DNA of 39,344 nt, from assembly GCA_012513715.1 (NCBI GenBank), contig JAAZBP010000170.1, positions 1 to 39,344 of the forward strand, given 5' to 3'. The translations under genes and the position numbers were made by a program. Source of the DNA: Thermoproteota archaeon (lineage in GTDB: Archaea > Thermoproteota > Bathyarchaeia > Bathyarchaeales > Bathycorpusculaceae). Positions within the stretch are counted from its first letter, which is position 1. Each line of letters starts with the position of its first letter. Shown here in pieces: positions 1 to 8,026 of this stretch. The notes beneath the pieces are model-generated. The model worked only from the letters and a program-made list of their open reading frames with translations, had not been told where the DNA came from and did not search any database.

Positions 1-519
1 GACTTATCCAGTATGGGTTTGAATCCCACTGAAGCACAGTTTAAAGAAATATACAAACGCATAAAAGAATTAGGTGACAAAGGCAAAATAGTGATGGACG
101 CTGATGTGCTAGCCATAGCCGAATCTGTGATGGGGTTAAGTCAAGATAAACCTATACAACTTCAAGAAATGACCTTTGTGGGCGGCGACAAAGTTACATC
201 TACTGCTTCGGTTAGATTAAAAGTAAATGGTAAGGATGTTTGGGGAACTGCTGTGGGTGTAGGCCCTGTTGACGCCGCAATAAATGCAGTTAAAAATGCA
301 ATCTCAGAAACTGAACCGATAACACTTGAAAAATACAATGTTAAAGCCATCACAGGAGGAACAGACGCTATGGTTGAAGTTGTTGTTCACATGCGAAAGG
401 GTAATCGAACCGTAACTGCTATGGGGGTACGAGAAGATATAGTTAAAGCAAGCATGGAAGCTGTTCTCAGTGGCATGAACGTTCTTAAGACAGACTATAA
501 CGGTAAAAACCATAAATAA
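1..519 (+). CDS. 2-isopropylmalate/citramalate synthase-type protein, C-terminal part (5' truncated)
   Basis: The reading frame is open from base 1, so the gene begins upstream of the window. What remains is about 172 residues: a helical linker (PTEAQFKEIYKRIKELGDKG) followed by the regulatory LeuA dimerisation domain, recognisable from the G-G-D-K, VWGTAVGVGPVDAAINA and GGTDA stretches. In this family the domain binds the feedback inhibitor (leucine or isoleucine). The TIM-barrel catalytic domain is off the window, so 2-isopropylmalate synthase, citramalate synthase and homocitrate synthase cannot be told apart. A branched-chain role would fit the ketol-acid reductoisomerase at 29741-30802, but that gene is far away and the link is inference. 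Confidence 0.85.
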   Translation, partial: DLSSMGLNPTEAQFKEIYKRIKELGDKGKIVMDADVLAIAESVMGLSQDKPIQLQEMTFVGGDKVTSTASVRLKVNGKDVWGTAVGVGPVDAAINAVKNAISETEPITLEKYNVKAITGGTDAMVEVVVHMRKGNRTVTAMGVREDIVKASMEAVLSGMNVLKTDYNGKNHK

Positions 520-734
520 TCTTTCTAAATTTTCTCAAGACATATCCTATTTTTTTAGTCAATTAATTCTTTTTTAATAAAAAATCAAGTGCCACATTAC
601 TCTGCGCAATTAACACCTGCTCTCAATGTGATCTACGGCAACAAAATGCTGGAAAAAATTACGGTAGTTTTTTAAAGGTTTAAATGATGGAATTCAGACT
701 AAACAGACACGATGCTTCCAACTCGGAGGCTTTT

Positions 735-839
735 GCCGGGGTAGCCTAGCCTGGCTAGGGCGCCAGACTCATAATCTGGAGACAAATAGGGCCAAACGCC
801 TGTTGCCAGAAGTCGCGGGCTCGAATCCCGCTCCCGGCA
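735..839 (+). tRNA. elongator tRNA-Met (CAT) with an intron in the variable loop
   Basis: The cloverleaf reads as acceptor 735-741 paired with 832-838 (one G-T pair), D stem 744-747/758-761, anticodon stem CCAGA 763-767 with TCTGG 775-779, loop CTCATAA with anticodon CAT at 770-772, T stem GCGGG 815-819 with CCCGC 827-831, and discriminator A839. CCA is encoded at 840-842. The non-initiator anticodon stem and the acceptor sequence match archaeal elongator Met tRNA as I remember it; a tRNA-Ile2 with a modified CAT anticodon is the less likely alternative. Thirty-five bases lie between the anticodon stem and T stem instead of five, which is explained by a 30-base intron (see the separate entry). 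T-rich sequence follows the gene. Confidence 0.95.
782..811 (+). other. tRNA intron with relaxed bulge-helix-bulge splice motif, between tRNA positions 45 and 46
   Basis: CTGG 776-779 in the 5' exon can pair with CCAG 806-809 in the intron as a four-base-pair central helix. It is flanked by three-base bulges AGA (780-782) and AAG (810-812), and CAA 783-785 pairs with TTG 803-805 as the inner helix. Cutting after the second base of each bulge removes exactly 782-811 and leaves variable loop AGGTC, the common archaeal form. No good outer helix is visible, as in relaxed motifs of non-canonical introns. The splice positions are read by eye. Confidence 0.75.
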
Positions 840-842
840 CCA

Positions 843-878
843 CTTTTTAATCCTTCTTTTTCCTCTCTATTCTTAGGC
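843..878 (+). terminator. T-rich terminator after tRNA-Met
   Basis: Runs of T (CTTTTT, CTTTTTC and further pyrimidine-rich sequence) directly follow the encoded CCA, the usual form of an archaeal terminator. No hairpin is seen. The acyl-CoA synthetase begins at 888, so that gene either has a promoter overlapping this region or is read through. Confidence 0.4.
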
Positions 879-887
879 TGTTAAATT

Positions 888-2489
888 ATGGTCATATCTG
901 GTGAAGCTTGGTTCAAAAATTGGCCTGAAAAAGTGCCGAAGTTTATAAAATATCCAAATATTTCGCTCTGCGAAATCCTTGAAATTTCAGCTAAAAATTA
1001 CCCAGAAAAAGATGCAATAGTTTATGGTGAACAGAAAATTACCTATAAACAGCTAAACTATTTATCTAAAAAATTCGCCAAATATTTAATAAACTTAGGC
1101 ATTAAAAAAAGTGATTGTGTAGCAATTTACCTCCCTAATACTCCTCAGTTTATAGTTGCCTATTTTGGAGCTTTAAAAATTGGTGCTGTTGTAACTACAA
1201 TTAGTCCCATGCACCGTGAACGTGAGGTTCAACATCAGTTATACGATTCTGGTGCTACCACTATTATTACTTCTGCTACCCTTTATCCAATTGTTCAGAA
1301 CATTAAAGATAGTACCTCTTTGGAACATTCAATAACCAGCGGTTTAGGTGATTTCAACTTTGTAAATTTGTTGGATACCCTTTCTGAAACTGATTTTAAA
1401 GTTGAAATAAATCCTAAAGAAGACTTAGCGGCTATACAGTATACAGGAGGCACTACAGGGACAAGTAAAGGTGCAATGTTAACTCATAGAAACCTCGTTT
1501 CAAATGCATATGCTTTTGCATCAATGATACAGGCAACGTCTGATGACGTTTTTCTTACGGTGTTACCCCTTTCTCATATATACGGTATGACTACCAGTTT
1601 GACTGTACCAATTAGTTTAGCAGCAACAATTGTACTTTTGCCAAAATTTAGGCCAATTGAAGTTCTTGCGGCAATACAGAACAATCAAGTCACGGTTTTC
1701 TGTGGTGTACCCACTATGTACCAAATGTTGCTAAGTAGCCCAAATCTTACTATGTACAAACTTAATTCAATCAGAGTTTGTATATCTGGTGCATCTCCAT
1801 TACCCCCTCAAGTACAGAAACAATTTATGAAAATCACACAAGGCTTTTTAGCAGAAGGCTATGGGTTGTCTGAAGCATCGCCTGTTACTCACTGTACACC
1901 AGTGGACAAGTCATTTCCTCTACGAGTGGGCTCGATTGGTTTACCATTACCTAATACACAAGCAAAAATCGTTGACTTACAAACTGGAGAAATTTTAATC
2001 AACCCAGGTGAAATTGGCGAGTTAACTGTGAAAGGTCCACAGGTTATGAATGGGTATTGGAAAAAACCTAAGGAAACTGCTTTGGTGCTTAGGAACGGTT
2101 GGCTTCTCACAGGTGATATTGCATTTATGGACAGCGAAGGGTATTTCTACATTACTGATCGTAAAAAAGACTTAATCAAACATAAAGATTACAGTGTTTA
2201 CCCTCGAGAACTCGAAGATCTGTTTTATGAACATCCAGCAGTAAAGCTTTGTGCTGTAATTGGAAAACCACATCCGATAGTTGGTGAAGTACCTAAAGCG
2301 TTTGTAGTTCTAAAAGAAGGTTTTAGCCCACCAAAAGAGGAACTCCAGAATTTCATTAACAATAAAGTTGCATCCTACAAAGCTATCCGCGAAATTGAAT
2401 TTAGAAAAGAGTTGCCCCTAAGTTCTGCAGGTAAAATTCTAAAACAAAAACTTAGAGCTGAGGAGACAAATAATTTAAAGATCAATTGA
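888..2489 (+). CDS. AMP-dependent acyl-CoA synthetase (fatty-acid or other acyl CoA ligase)
   Basis: This 533-residue protein is a full-length member of the ANL adenylate-forming superfamily, which activates a carboxylic acid with ATP and then loads it on coenzyme A. Core motifs are in order: the P-loop-like YTGGTTGTSKG near residue 185, YGLSE near 324, GDIAFMD near 408, the hinge region DRKKDLIK near 423 and the C-terminal catalytic lysine in SSAGKILKQKLR near 515. The conserved glycine that normally follows the hinge lysine (KGYxVYP) is aspartate here (HKDYSVYP). The overall pattern resembles long- or medium-chain fatty acyl-CoA ligases, but the substrate cannot be read from sequence alone. 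It stands alone between the tRNA and a convergent methyltransferase gene. Confidence 0.92.
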   Translation: MVISGEAWFKNWPEKVPKFIKYPNISLCEILEISAKNYPEKDAIVYGEQKITYKQLNYLSKKFAKYLINLGIKKSDCVAIYLPNTPQFIVAYFGALKIGAVVTTISPMHREREVQHQLYDSGATTIITSATLYPIVQNIKDSTSLEHSITSGLGDFNFVNLLDTLSETDFKVEINPKEDLAAIQYTGGTTGTSKGAMLTHRNLVSNAYAFASMIQATSDDVFLTVLPLSHIYGMTTSLTVPISLAATIVLLPKFRPIEVLAAIQNNQVTVFCGVPTMYQMLLSSPNLTMYKLNSIRVCISGASPLPPQVQKQFMKITQGFLAEGYGLSEASPVTHCTPVDKSFPLRVGSIGLPLPNTQAKIVDLQTGEILINPGEIGELTVKGPQVMNGYWKKPKETALVLRNGWLLTGDIAFMDSEGYFYITDRKKDLIKHKDYSVYPRELEDLFYEHPAVKLCAVIGKPHPIVGEVPKAFVVLKEGFSPPKEELQNFINNKVASYKAIREIEFRKELPLSSAGKILKQKLRAEETNNLKIN

Positions 2490-2510
2490 AAATAATGCAA
2501 CTTAGTTTTG

Positions 2511-3140
2511 TTAATTGCCTCCAAGTTTATACGATAAAACTGTGTTCCACGCTGAACCTTCCTTAGTAAAGACTTTTACATCCTTAAAGCCGACACTTTC
2601 TAGTAGTTTTTTGATGTCTCCTATAGGGTATAGGCATAATTGTGCCTCCTTTATAATTTCAGCGTGTTTTACTTCATAAACTCCGTCTTTTATCATTTCG
2701 TTAGTCATTAAGAATTTACCCTTTGGTTTCAATATACGCTTTATTTCCTCGAAGGCTGATTGCAGATTAGGCCAAAAATAATATGTTTCAAAAGCTGTAA
2801 CTAAATCAAAATAATTGTCTGAAAAGCCTGTATTTACCACAGACCTTTCAAATATCTGTACTCTTTTTTCTTCAACCAGTTTCTTGTTAACTTTCTCAGA
2901 ATACCTGACCATTTCAGCTGAATGATCTATACCTAACACTTTTCCTTTTGAGGCAAGTTTAGTTAATCTAGCGATTGTTTTGCCTCCCCCACAACCTACA
3001 TCTAGAATTATTGATTCAGGTGAAATATCTACAAATGTTAAACCCCATGTGGTGAGGTTTTTATGCCCTCTATTCATTGCTGCCGCAACATTTCTTCCTT
3101 GTTTACCTACTGGACATTTATATTGATCAGTATTTTTCAA
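2511..3140 (-). CDS. class I SAM-dependent methyltransferase
   Basis: The 209-residue protein has the Rossmann methyltransferase signature ILDVGCGGGKT near residue 45 (motif I), an acidic residue ending strand 2 (VLGIDHSAEM) and a later FDLVTAFETYYFWPNL segment, followed by the LKPKGKFLMTNE strand typical of UbiE/COQ5-like small-molecule methyltransferases. The N-terminus carries a KCPVGKQG stretch also seen in many archaeal relatives annotated only as methyltransferases. The substrate is unknown. The gene is convergent with the acyl-CoA synthetase, with about 20 bases between the stops, and is transcribed from its own promoter, whose TATA box sits inside an inverted repeat (3169-3188). Confidence 0.88.
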   Translation of the reverse strand: MKNTDQYKCPVGKQGRNVAAAMNRGHKNLTTWGLTFVDISPESIILDVGCGGGKTIARLTKLASKGKVLGIDHSAEMVRYSEKVNKKLVEEKRVQIFERSVVNTGFSDNYFDLVTAFETYYFWPNLQSAFEEIKRILKPKGKFLMTNEMIKDGVYEVKHAEIIKEAQLCLYPIGDIKKLLESVGFKDVKVFTKEGSAWNTVLSYKLGGN

Positions 3141-3168
3141 TTATTTTCACTTTTCGCTTTTTTGATAT

Positions 3169-3188
3169 ATTGAGTATAAAAGCTCAAT
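3169..3188 (-). promoter_or_regulatory. TATA box of the methyltransferase gene inside a perfect inverted repeat
   Basis: ATTGAG (3169-3174) and CTCAAT (3183-3188) are perfect inverted arms around TATAAAAG, which on the minus strand reads CTTTTATA, a good archaeal TATA element. It lies about 35 bases upstream of the methyltransferase start at 3140. An inverted repeat centred on the TATA box could be a repressor site; this is inference from position. Confidence 0.5.
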
Positions 3189-3260
3189 TAAACAATCTCT
3201 ATTTGGGTTTTAGGCTAAATATGATTTTTTCCTTTTAGATGGAGTTTTTATGTGGTTACA

Positions 3261-3270
3261 CTTTATATTA
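3261..3270 (+). promoter_or_regulatory. putative TATA box of hypF
   Basis: CTTTATATTA lies about 40 bases upstream of the TTG start of hypF. Transcription would begin roughly 25 bases downstream, near 3293, leaving a very short leader. This supports the TTG at 3306 as the start, since no clear Shine-Dalgarno sequence is present. Confidence 0.45.
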
Positions 3271-3305
3271 ATTCTCGCATAAGATAATTAAAGAGTGTCG
3301 CTTAG

Positions 3306-5588
3306 TTGCGTGTTAGAATAGTAGTCACTGGTATTGTGCAAGGTGTTGGATTTCGACCTTTTATCTATCGTGAGGCTGTTAAAAACAATCTCACAGGATA
3401 CGTACGTAACATGGGTGACGCTGGTGTTGAAGTACTGCTTGACGGAAGCTCTCAAAATATTGACAAGTTTATGAGCGATTTAAATTCCAAAAAGCCACCT
3501 CTAGCCCAAATTGATCAAATTAGGCGCACAGAAATTTTAGGTACTAACGGGTACACAAAATTTACTATTTATCAAAGCTTAAAAGAAGTGGAGAACTCGG
3601 GTTCAATTATTCCTCCAGATGTAGCTATCTGTAATCAATGCCTCAGAGAACTTCGTGACCCTAAAAATCCCCGGTTTGACTATTTTTTTATCACCTGCAC
3701 TGATTGTGGTCCACGTTTTACTATAATAGAACAACTTCCTTATGACCGTGAAAACACCGCTATGAAAGATTTTCCATTATGTGGTTTCTGTAAAAAAGAA
3801 TATGTTGATCCAAAAAACCGGAGATTTCATGCACAAACTGTTGCATGCCCTATATGCGGACCCAAAGCGTACTTAACAACCAACAAGGGTGTCGCTTTGC
3901 GAGTACAAGACCCAATGCGGACTGCAGGAAAGTTGCTTTCTGAAGGAAAAATTTTAGCAATAAAAGGTTACGGTGGCTTTCATATTGCTGCGTCAACAAC
4001 ACTTGAATCTCCTTTATCCATTTTAAGAAAAATGAAGTTTAGGCAAGAAAAACCCTTCGCAATAATGGCTAGAAGTATAGATGCCGTAAAAATGATTGCA
4101 GAGGTCAATTCAAAAGAGCAAGAATTATTAACTTCTCCACAACGCCCAATCGTCTTGCTAAATAAGAACAAACATTATAATCTTTCACCTTTGGTTGCAC
4201 CAAACCTTCACAACATAGGAGTTATGTTGCCCTATACTGGTTTGCATTATATGCTGTTTGATCAAGTAGAAAATACTTCTTTTGTGATGACTAGTGCGAA
4301 TCCCCCGAATCAACCTATTCTTAATGATGATATAGAATCAGTGAAAACTCTTGGTGAGACAGTTGACTACTTCCTTTTTCATAACCGAAAGATAGCAAAT
4401 CGATGTGATGACTCAGTTATGCGAGTACATGGCAGTCGTCAAGTGTTTCTTCGTAGAAGCAGAGGCTACTCTCCTACTCCAATAAGGCTTAAGAAGAAAT
4501 CAAAATGTTGTGTTGTAGGTTTAGGTGGAGAATTAAATAACACCTCCTGTGTCCTTCTCAATGAAAAAGTATTTGTTAGCCAACACATTGGAGACGTTGA
4601 AAACATAGAAACCCAAAATTTCCTTCAAGAAGCAACCGGCCATCTTTATCGTTTAACTAACTGCAAAGCTGAAGCTGTTGTATGTGACTTACATCCAAAA
4701 TTCACTACTACAACAATAGCAAAAGAAATGGCTCAAAAAGAGAATATGAAAATTGTCCAAGTGCAACATCATCACGCCCACGCGGCTGCTTTAATGGCTG
4801 AACACAACTTAGATGATATAATTGCCATAACCTGTGACGGATACGGTTATGGTTTGGATGGGGAAGCATGGGGAGGAGAAATTTTTTACTCCACATTCGA
4901 TTCACTGAGGTTTAGTCGTTTAGGACATTTAGAACCTCAATCATTGTTGGGCGGAGACCTAGCTAGTCATTATCCGCTTCGTATAGCAGCAGGTATACTA
5001 AACAAGGCAGGTGTAGACATTGAAGGTTGGTTACTTTCAAAAAGCAAACATTTCCCACATGGTGTAACTGAAGCTAAACTTGTGGCTAACCAACTTAAAA
5101 CAAAAAAAGGTATTGTCAAAACAACAAGTTGCGGACGAATTCTTGATGCTGTGGCTGCTATTTTAGGTATTTGTTTCAAGCGTAGTTATGAAGGAGAACC
5201 TGCAATGAAACTAGAATCGGTAGCTTTGTCTGGTAAAGATGTCTTAAACTTGGCTCCAATTATTAAAGGCGGCATTTTAGAAACAACATCAATGTTTAGA
5301 ACAATTTATAATTCTCTAAATAGTGTTTCTACTGAAAATTTGGCTAATTCAGCTCATATTTATTTAGCTAAAGGTTTAGCTTTATTAGCTATACAAAAAG
5401 CTATTGAACAAGGTGTGAAAAATATTGGTTTTACAGGCGGCGCTGCCTGTAACCAGATTCTGAGTAAGCAAATACGAGAAACTGTGGAGTCCGAGGGTTT
5501 TAATTTTTATGTACACGAGTCAATTCCAGCTGGAGATGGTGGAATCTCATTTGGTCAGGCAGTTATAGCTGGATTTTCTGATTTTTAG
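3306..5588 (+). CDS. hypF: carbamoyltransferase HypF, NiFe-hydrogenase maturation
   Basis: HypF uses carbamoyl phosphate and ATP to make the thiocarbamate on HypE that becomes the cyanide ligands of the NiFe site. All domains are present in 760 residues: acylphosphatase domain with GIVQGVGFRP (residues 9-18), a zinc region with CNQC near 109 followed by CTDC, CGFC and CPIC pairs, a YrdC-like nucleotide-binding domain (about 200-380), and the Kae1-like transferase domain with VQHHHAHAAALMAEH near 485 and CDGYGYGLDGEAWGGE. The length is normal for the family. The start is TTG; the acylphosphatase strand begins directly after it, so no better start is needed. It heads the order hypF-hypC-hypD. 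Confidence 0.97.
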   Translation: MRVRIVVTGIVQGVGFRPFIYREAVKNNLTGYVRNMGDAGVEVLLDGSSQNIDKFMSDLNSKKPPLAQIDQIRRTEILGTNGYTKFTIYQSLKEVENSGSIIPPDVAICNQCLRELRDPKNPRFDYFFITCTDCGPRFTIIEQLPYDRENTAMKDFPLCGFCKKEYVDPKNRRFHAQTVACPICGPKAYLTTNKGVALRVQDPMRTAGKLLSEGKILAIKGYGGFHIAASTTLESPLSILRKMKFRQEKPFAIMARSIDAVKMIAEVNSKEQELLTSPQRPIVLLNKNKHYNLSPLVAPNLHNIGVMLPYTGLHYMLFDQVENTSFVMTSANPPNQPILNDDIESVKTLGETVDYFLFHNRKIANRCDDSVMRVHGSRQVFLRRSRGYSPTPIRLKKKSKCCVVGLGGELNNTSCVLLNEKVFVSQHIGDVENIETQNFLQEATGHLYRLTNCKAEAVVCDLHPKFTTTTIAKEMAQKENMKIVQVQHHHAHAAALMAEHNLDDIIAITCDGYGYGLDGEAWGGEIFYSTFDSLRFSRLGHLEPQSLLGGDLASHYPLRIAAGILNKAGVDIEGWLLSKSKHFPHGVTEAKLVANQLKTKKGIVKTTSCGRILDAVAAILGICFKRSYEGEPAMKLESVALSGKDVLNLAPIIKGGILETTSMFRTIYNSLNSVSTENLANSAHIYLAKGLALLAIQKAIEQGVKNIGFTGGAACNQILSKQIRETVESEGFNFYVHESIPAGDGGISFGQAVIAGFSDF

Positions 5589-5639
5589 ACCAATCTGTTT
5601 TTATCGTCCTTCACCAAGTTTTAATTTATTTGATGCCTT

Positions 5640-5864
5640 ATGTGTTTAGCAATTCCTGCAAAAATTTTAAGCCTCGAGGCAGACAAAGCTCAGGTTGACT
5701 TCGGGCAAGGTGTATCAAGAGAGGTTAATGTATCTCTGGTTGATGCTAAACTAGGTGACTATGTGTTAGTGCACGCAGGGTACGCCATTCAAGTTCTTGA
5801 GGAAAAGGATGCTTTAGAAACTTTGAGTCTTTGGAACGAACTTCTTCAAGCGAGTCAAGAATAA
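5640..5864 (+). CDS. hypC: hydrogenase assembly chaperone HypC
   Basis: This 74-residue protein begins MCLAIPAKI, the invariant HypC/HupF N-terminus whose Cys2 (exposed after methionine removal) binds iron and contacts HypD and the hydrogenase large subunit precursor. The remaining small beta-barrel includes VDFGQG and GDYVLVHAGYAIQVL, also typical. It follows hypF by 51 bases and precedes hypD by 15 bases, so the three are probably cotranscribed. HypC shuttles the Fe(CN)2CO group from the HypD complex to the enzyme. Confidence 0.96.
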   Translation: MCLAIPAKILSLEADKAQVDFGQGVSREVNVSLVDAKLGDYVLVHAGYAIQVLEEKDALETLSLWNELLQASQE

Positions 5865-5879
5865 ACGAAGGAGACTGTT

Positions 5880-6968
5880 TTGGAACAGACCTTGAAGTTT
5901 AGAGATCCAGAACTTGCAAACAGTATAGCCCTAAAGATCAAAGCTGTTGCTCCTAAGCAGGGCCATTTTAAAATCTGCCATGTATGTGGAACTCATGAAT
6001 GGACAATAACCCATTTTGGTTTGCGTAGTCTATTACCCGAAAACGTGGAAGTGATAGCTGGTCCAGGTTGCCCAGTTTGTATAGTGCCTGCAGCAGAAAT
6101 TGATGAGGCTTTGCTTCTAGCTAAACAGGGAAAAGTCATAACTTGCTTTGGTGATTTATTAAGAGTTCCTGGGAGTAAATTCTCGCTTATAGACGCTAAA
6201 GCGGCAGGTGCTGACGTCAGAATAGTTTATGCGCTTTCGGATGCAATTAAAATGGCGGAAAAAGAAAATAGTAAAGACTTTGTCTTTTTCGCAGTAGGCT
6301 TTGAAACTACAGCGCCCATCACTGCGGTAGAGGCTTTAGGTCATTTACCAGCAAATTTTAGTTTCCTAGTTTCTCATCGTTTGATTCCGCCAGCAATGAA
6401 ACTATTGCTAAGTGTAGAAGACCTTAAACTGAATGGTTTTATTGCTCCTGGTCATGTAAGCGCCATTATAGGTCTAAAACCATACGAGATATTTACGAAG
6501 AATTACAATATGCCCACAGTCGTAGCAGGCTTTGAACCGATTGACGTTTTGATGTCCATTTACCTAATTCTTAAACAAATCAATACGGGTGATATACGTT
6601 TAGAAAATGAATACAGCAGAGTAGTTCACCCGGAAGGTAACAAAAAAGCTCTTGACCTAATGGAAAAAGCTTTCGAAGTGACAGCTGGGAACTGGAGAGG
6701 TATAGGAGAACTTCCGAATTCTGCTTTACAGTTAAAAGAGTCTCTTAAAGAATATGATACTCGTAAAAAATATAACATTCAAATCAAACAAGGTGAGGAC
6801 GTACATCGTGGCTGTCAATGCCATCAAGTAATAGTTGGAAAAATTAGGCCTAACCAATGTCCAATGTTCTTAAAGTCATGTACACCTGCTAATCCGGTTG
6901 GAGCATGTATGGTTAGCAGTGAAGGCACCTGTCGTGTATGGGCAAAAAATGTTGCAGCCCAAACCTAG
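5880..6968 (+). CDS. hypD: hydrogenase maturation protein HypD
   Basis: HypD is the iron-sulfur scaffold on which the Fe(CN)2CO cofactor is assembled with HypC. The 362-residue protein carries the family hallmarks: CHVCGTHEW, GPGCPVCIVP, GFETTAP, GFEPIDVL and the C-terminal cysteine cluster around CQCHQVIVGKIRP, KSCTPANPVGACMV and SEGTCRVW, which includes the 4Fe-4S ligands. The start is TTG, preceded by AAGGAGA at about eight bases. Its stop TAG (6966-6968) overlaps the stop of the convergent hypE, so transcripts of the two genes meet tail to tail. Confidence 0.97.
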   Translation: MEQTLKFRDPELANSIALKIKAVAPKQGHFKICHVCGTHEWTITHFGLRSLLPENVEVIAGPGCPVCIVPAAEIDEALLLAKQGKVITCFGDLLRVPGSKFSLIDAKAAGADVRIVYALSDAIKMAEKENSKDFVFFAVGFETTAPITAVEALGHLPANFSFLVSHRLIPPAMKLLLSVEDLKLNGFIAPGHVSAIIGLKPYEIFTKNYNMPTVVAGFEPIDVLMSIYLILKQINTGDIRLENEYSRVVHPEGNKKALDLMEKAFEVTAGNWRGIGELPNSALQLKESLKEYDTRKKYNIQIKQGEDVHRGCQCHQVIVGKIRPNQCPMFLKSCTPANPVGACMVSSEGTCRVWAKNVAAQT

Positions 6969-8026
6969 CAAATACGTGGTACTGGGTCACCAACCGGTCT
7001 AGCGATTATTCTTTTTCCACCCACCTGTGTTTGCATCGCTACGCCTTTAAATTCTCCAGTGGCTTCACCGATAATTTGTGCATCTTTACCTTCAGGTTTT
7101 TGTCTTAGAAAACCCACGATTTCTTCTGCTTTTTCAGGAACTGCACCTATTATTATTTTACCTTCATTACCTATTTCAAGCGGATCTAAACCCAACATTT
7201 CGCATGCTGTTTTTACATCCTCGCGGATAGGAATTTTATCTTCTTGGATTAATATTCCCACTTTGGATTTTTCACTCCATTCATTCAATGCGTCGGCAAG
7301 TCCCCCCCTTGTTGCATCTTTAATTGAGACTACGCCACCCACTTCTTTTAGTAGGCTTTGGATTATCAGATTAAGCGGTTTCACATCTGATTTTATTTCG
7401 CTCCCGAACGCTAAACCTTGCTGAGCTGAAAGTACAGCTAAACCATGATCTCCGATTGTGCCCAAAAGAATAATTTTGTCTCCAACTGTCAAATTAGAGT
7501 CAAGTAGCCACCGCTGTGTTAGGTTTCGGTACTTTTTAACCACTTCAAGATTACTATCTAAAGCTGCTGTGCGTTTACCGATACCTGAGACATTCATGAC
7601 ACAACCACCTAAACTGCCCTTTTCCACTACTTTTGTGTCACCAGTCACAATTCCTACATTTGCTTTAAGGCAGGTTTCTCTCATGCTGCCGAGTATTTGC
7701 TCTAAATCTGAAAAGGGCATTCCTTCTTCTAATATCAATCCACAAGCTAAAGCAAAAGGTTGGGCCCCCAAACAGGCAATATCGTTTACTGTGCCTGAGA
7801 TAGCTATATGTCCTATGTCTCCACCTGGAAAAAAGATTGGTTTAACTGCATGTGAATCACTTTTAAATACGATATCCCCTACAACTGCCGCATCATCCAT
7901 CGCTTCTAGAGGCACTTCTGCATTTCCTATTCCACCGAAAGCTTTTACAATATAGTTTTTTACGAGGTCATGCATTACTGTACCGCCAGCGCCATGTAAC
8001 ATAGTGATTTTTTCTTTTTTTTCCAT
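6965..8026 (-). CDS. hypE: hydrogenase maturation protein HypE
   Basis: HypE dehydrates the carbamoyl group placed on its C-terminal cysteine by HypF to give thiocyanate, the cyanide donor. The 353-residue protein has the PurM/HypE fold signatures (LHGAGGTVMHDLV at the N-terminus, MDDAAVVGDIVFKSDSHAV, the TGDTKVVEKG segment, DATRGGLADALNEW) and ends in PRIC, so the catalytic cysteine is the final residue as expected. Although its product works with HypF, HypC and HypD, it is encoded on the opposite strand and convergent with them, so it has a separate promoter. No hypA, hypB or hydrogenase subunit is in the window. Confidence 0.97.
   Translation of the reverse strand: MEKKEKITMLHGAGGTVMHDLVKNYIVKAFGGIGNAEVPLEAMDDAAVVGDIVFKSDSHAVKPIFFPGGDIGHIAISGTVNDIACLGAQPFALACGLILEEGMPFSDLEQILGSMRETCLKANVGIVTGDTKVVEKGSLGGCVMNVSGIGKRTAALDSNLEVVKKYRNLTQRWLLDSNLTVGDKIILLGTIGDHGLAVLSAQQGLAFGSEIKSDVKPLNLIIQSLLKEVGGVVSIKDATRGGLADALNEWSEKSKVGILIQEDKIPIREDVKTACEMLGLDPLEIGNEGKIIIGAVPEKAEEIVGFLRQKPEGKDAQIIGEATGEFKGVAMQTQVGGKRIIARPVGDPVPRIC

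Noticed and set aside
763-779. Canonical 37/38 tRNA intron
   Set aside because: The anticodon stem and seven-base loop are contiguous and perfect, so the extra bases must lie in the variable loop.
7458-7955. 165-codon open frame antisense to hypE
   Set aside because: It lies wholly within hypE on the opposite strand, and its translation has no recognisable features; a shadow frame.
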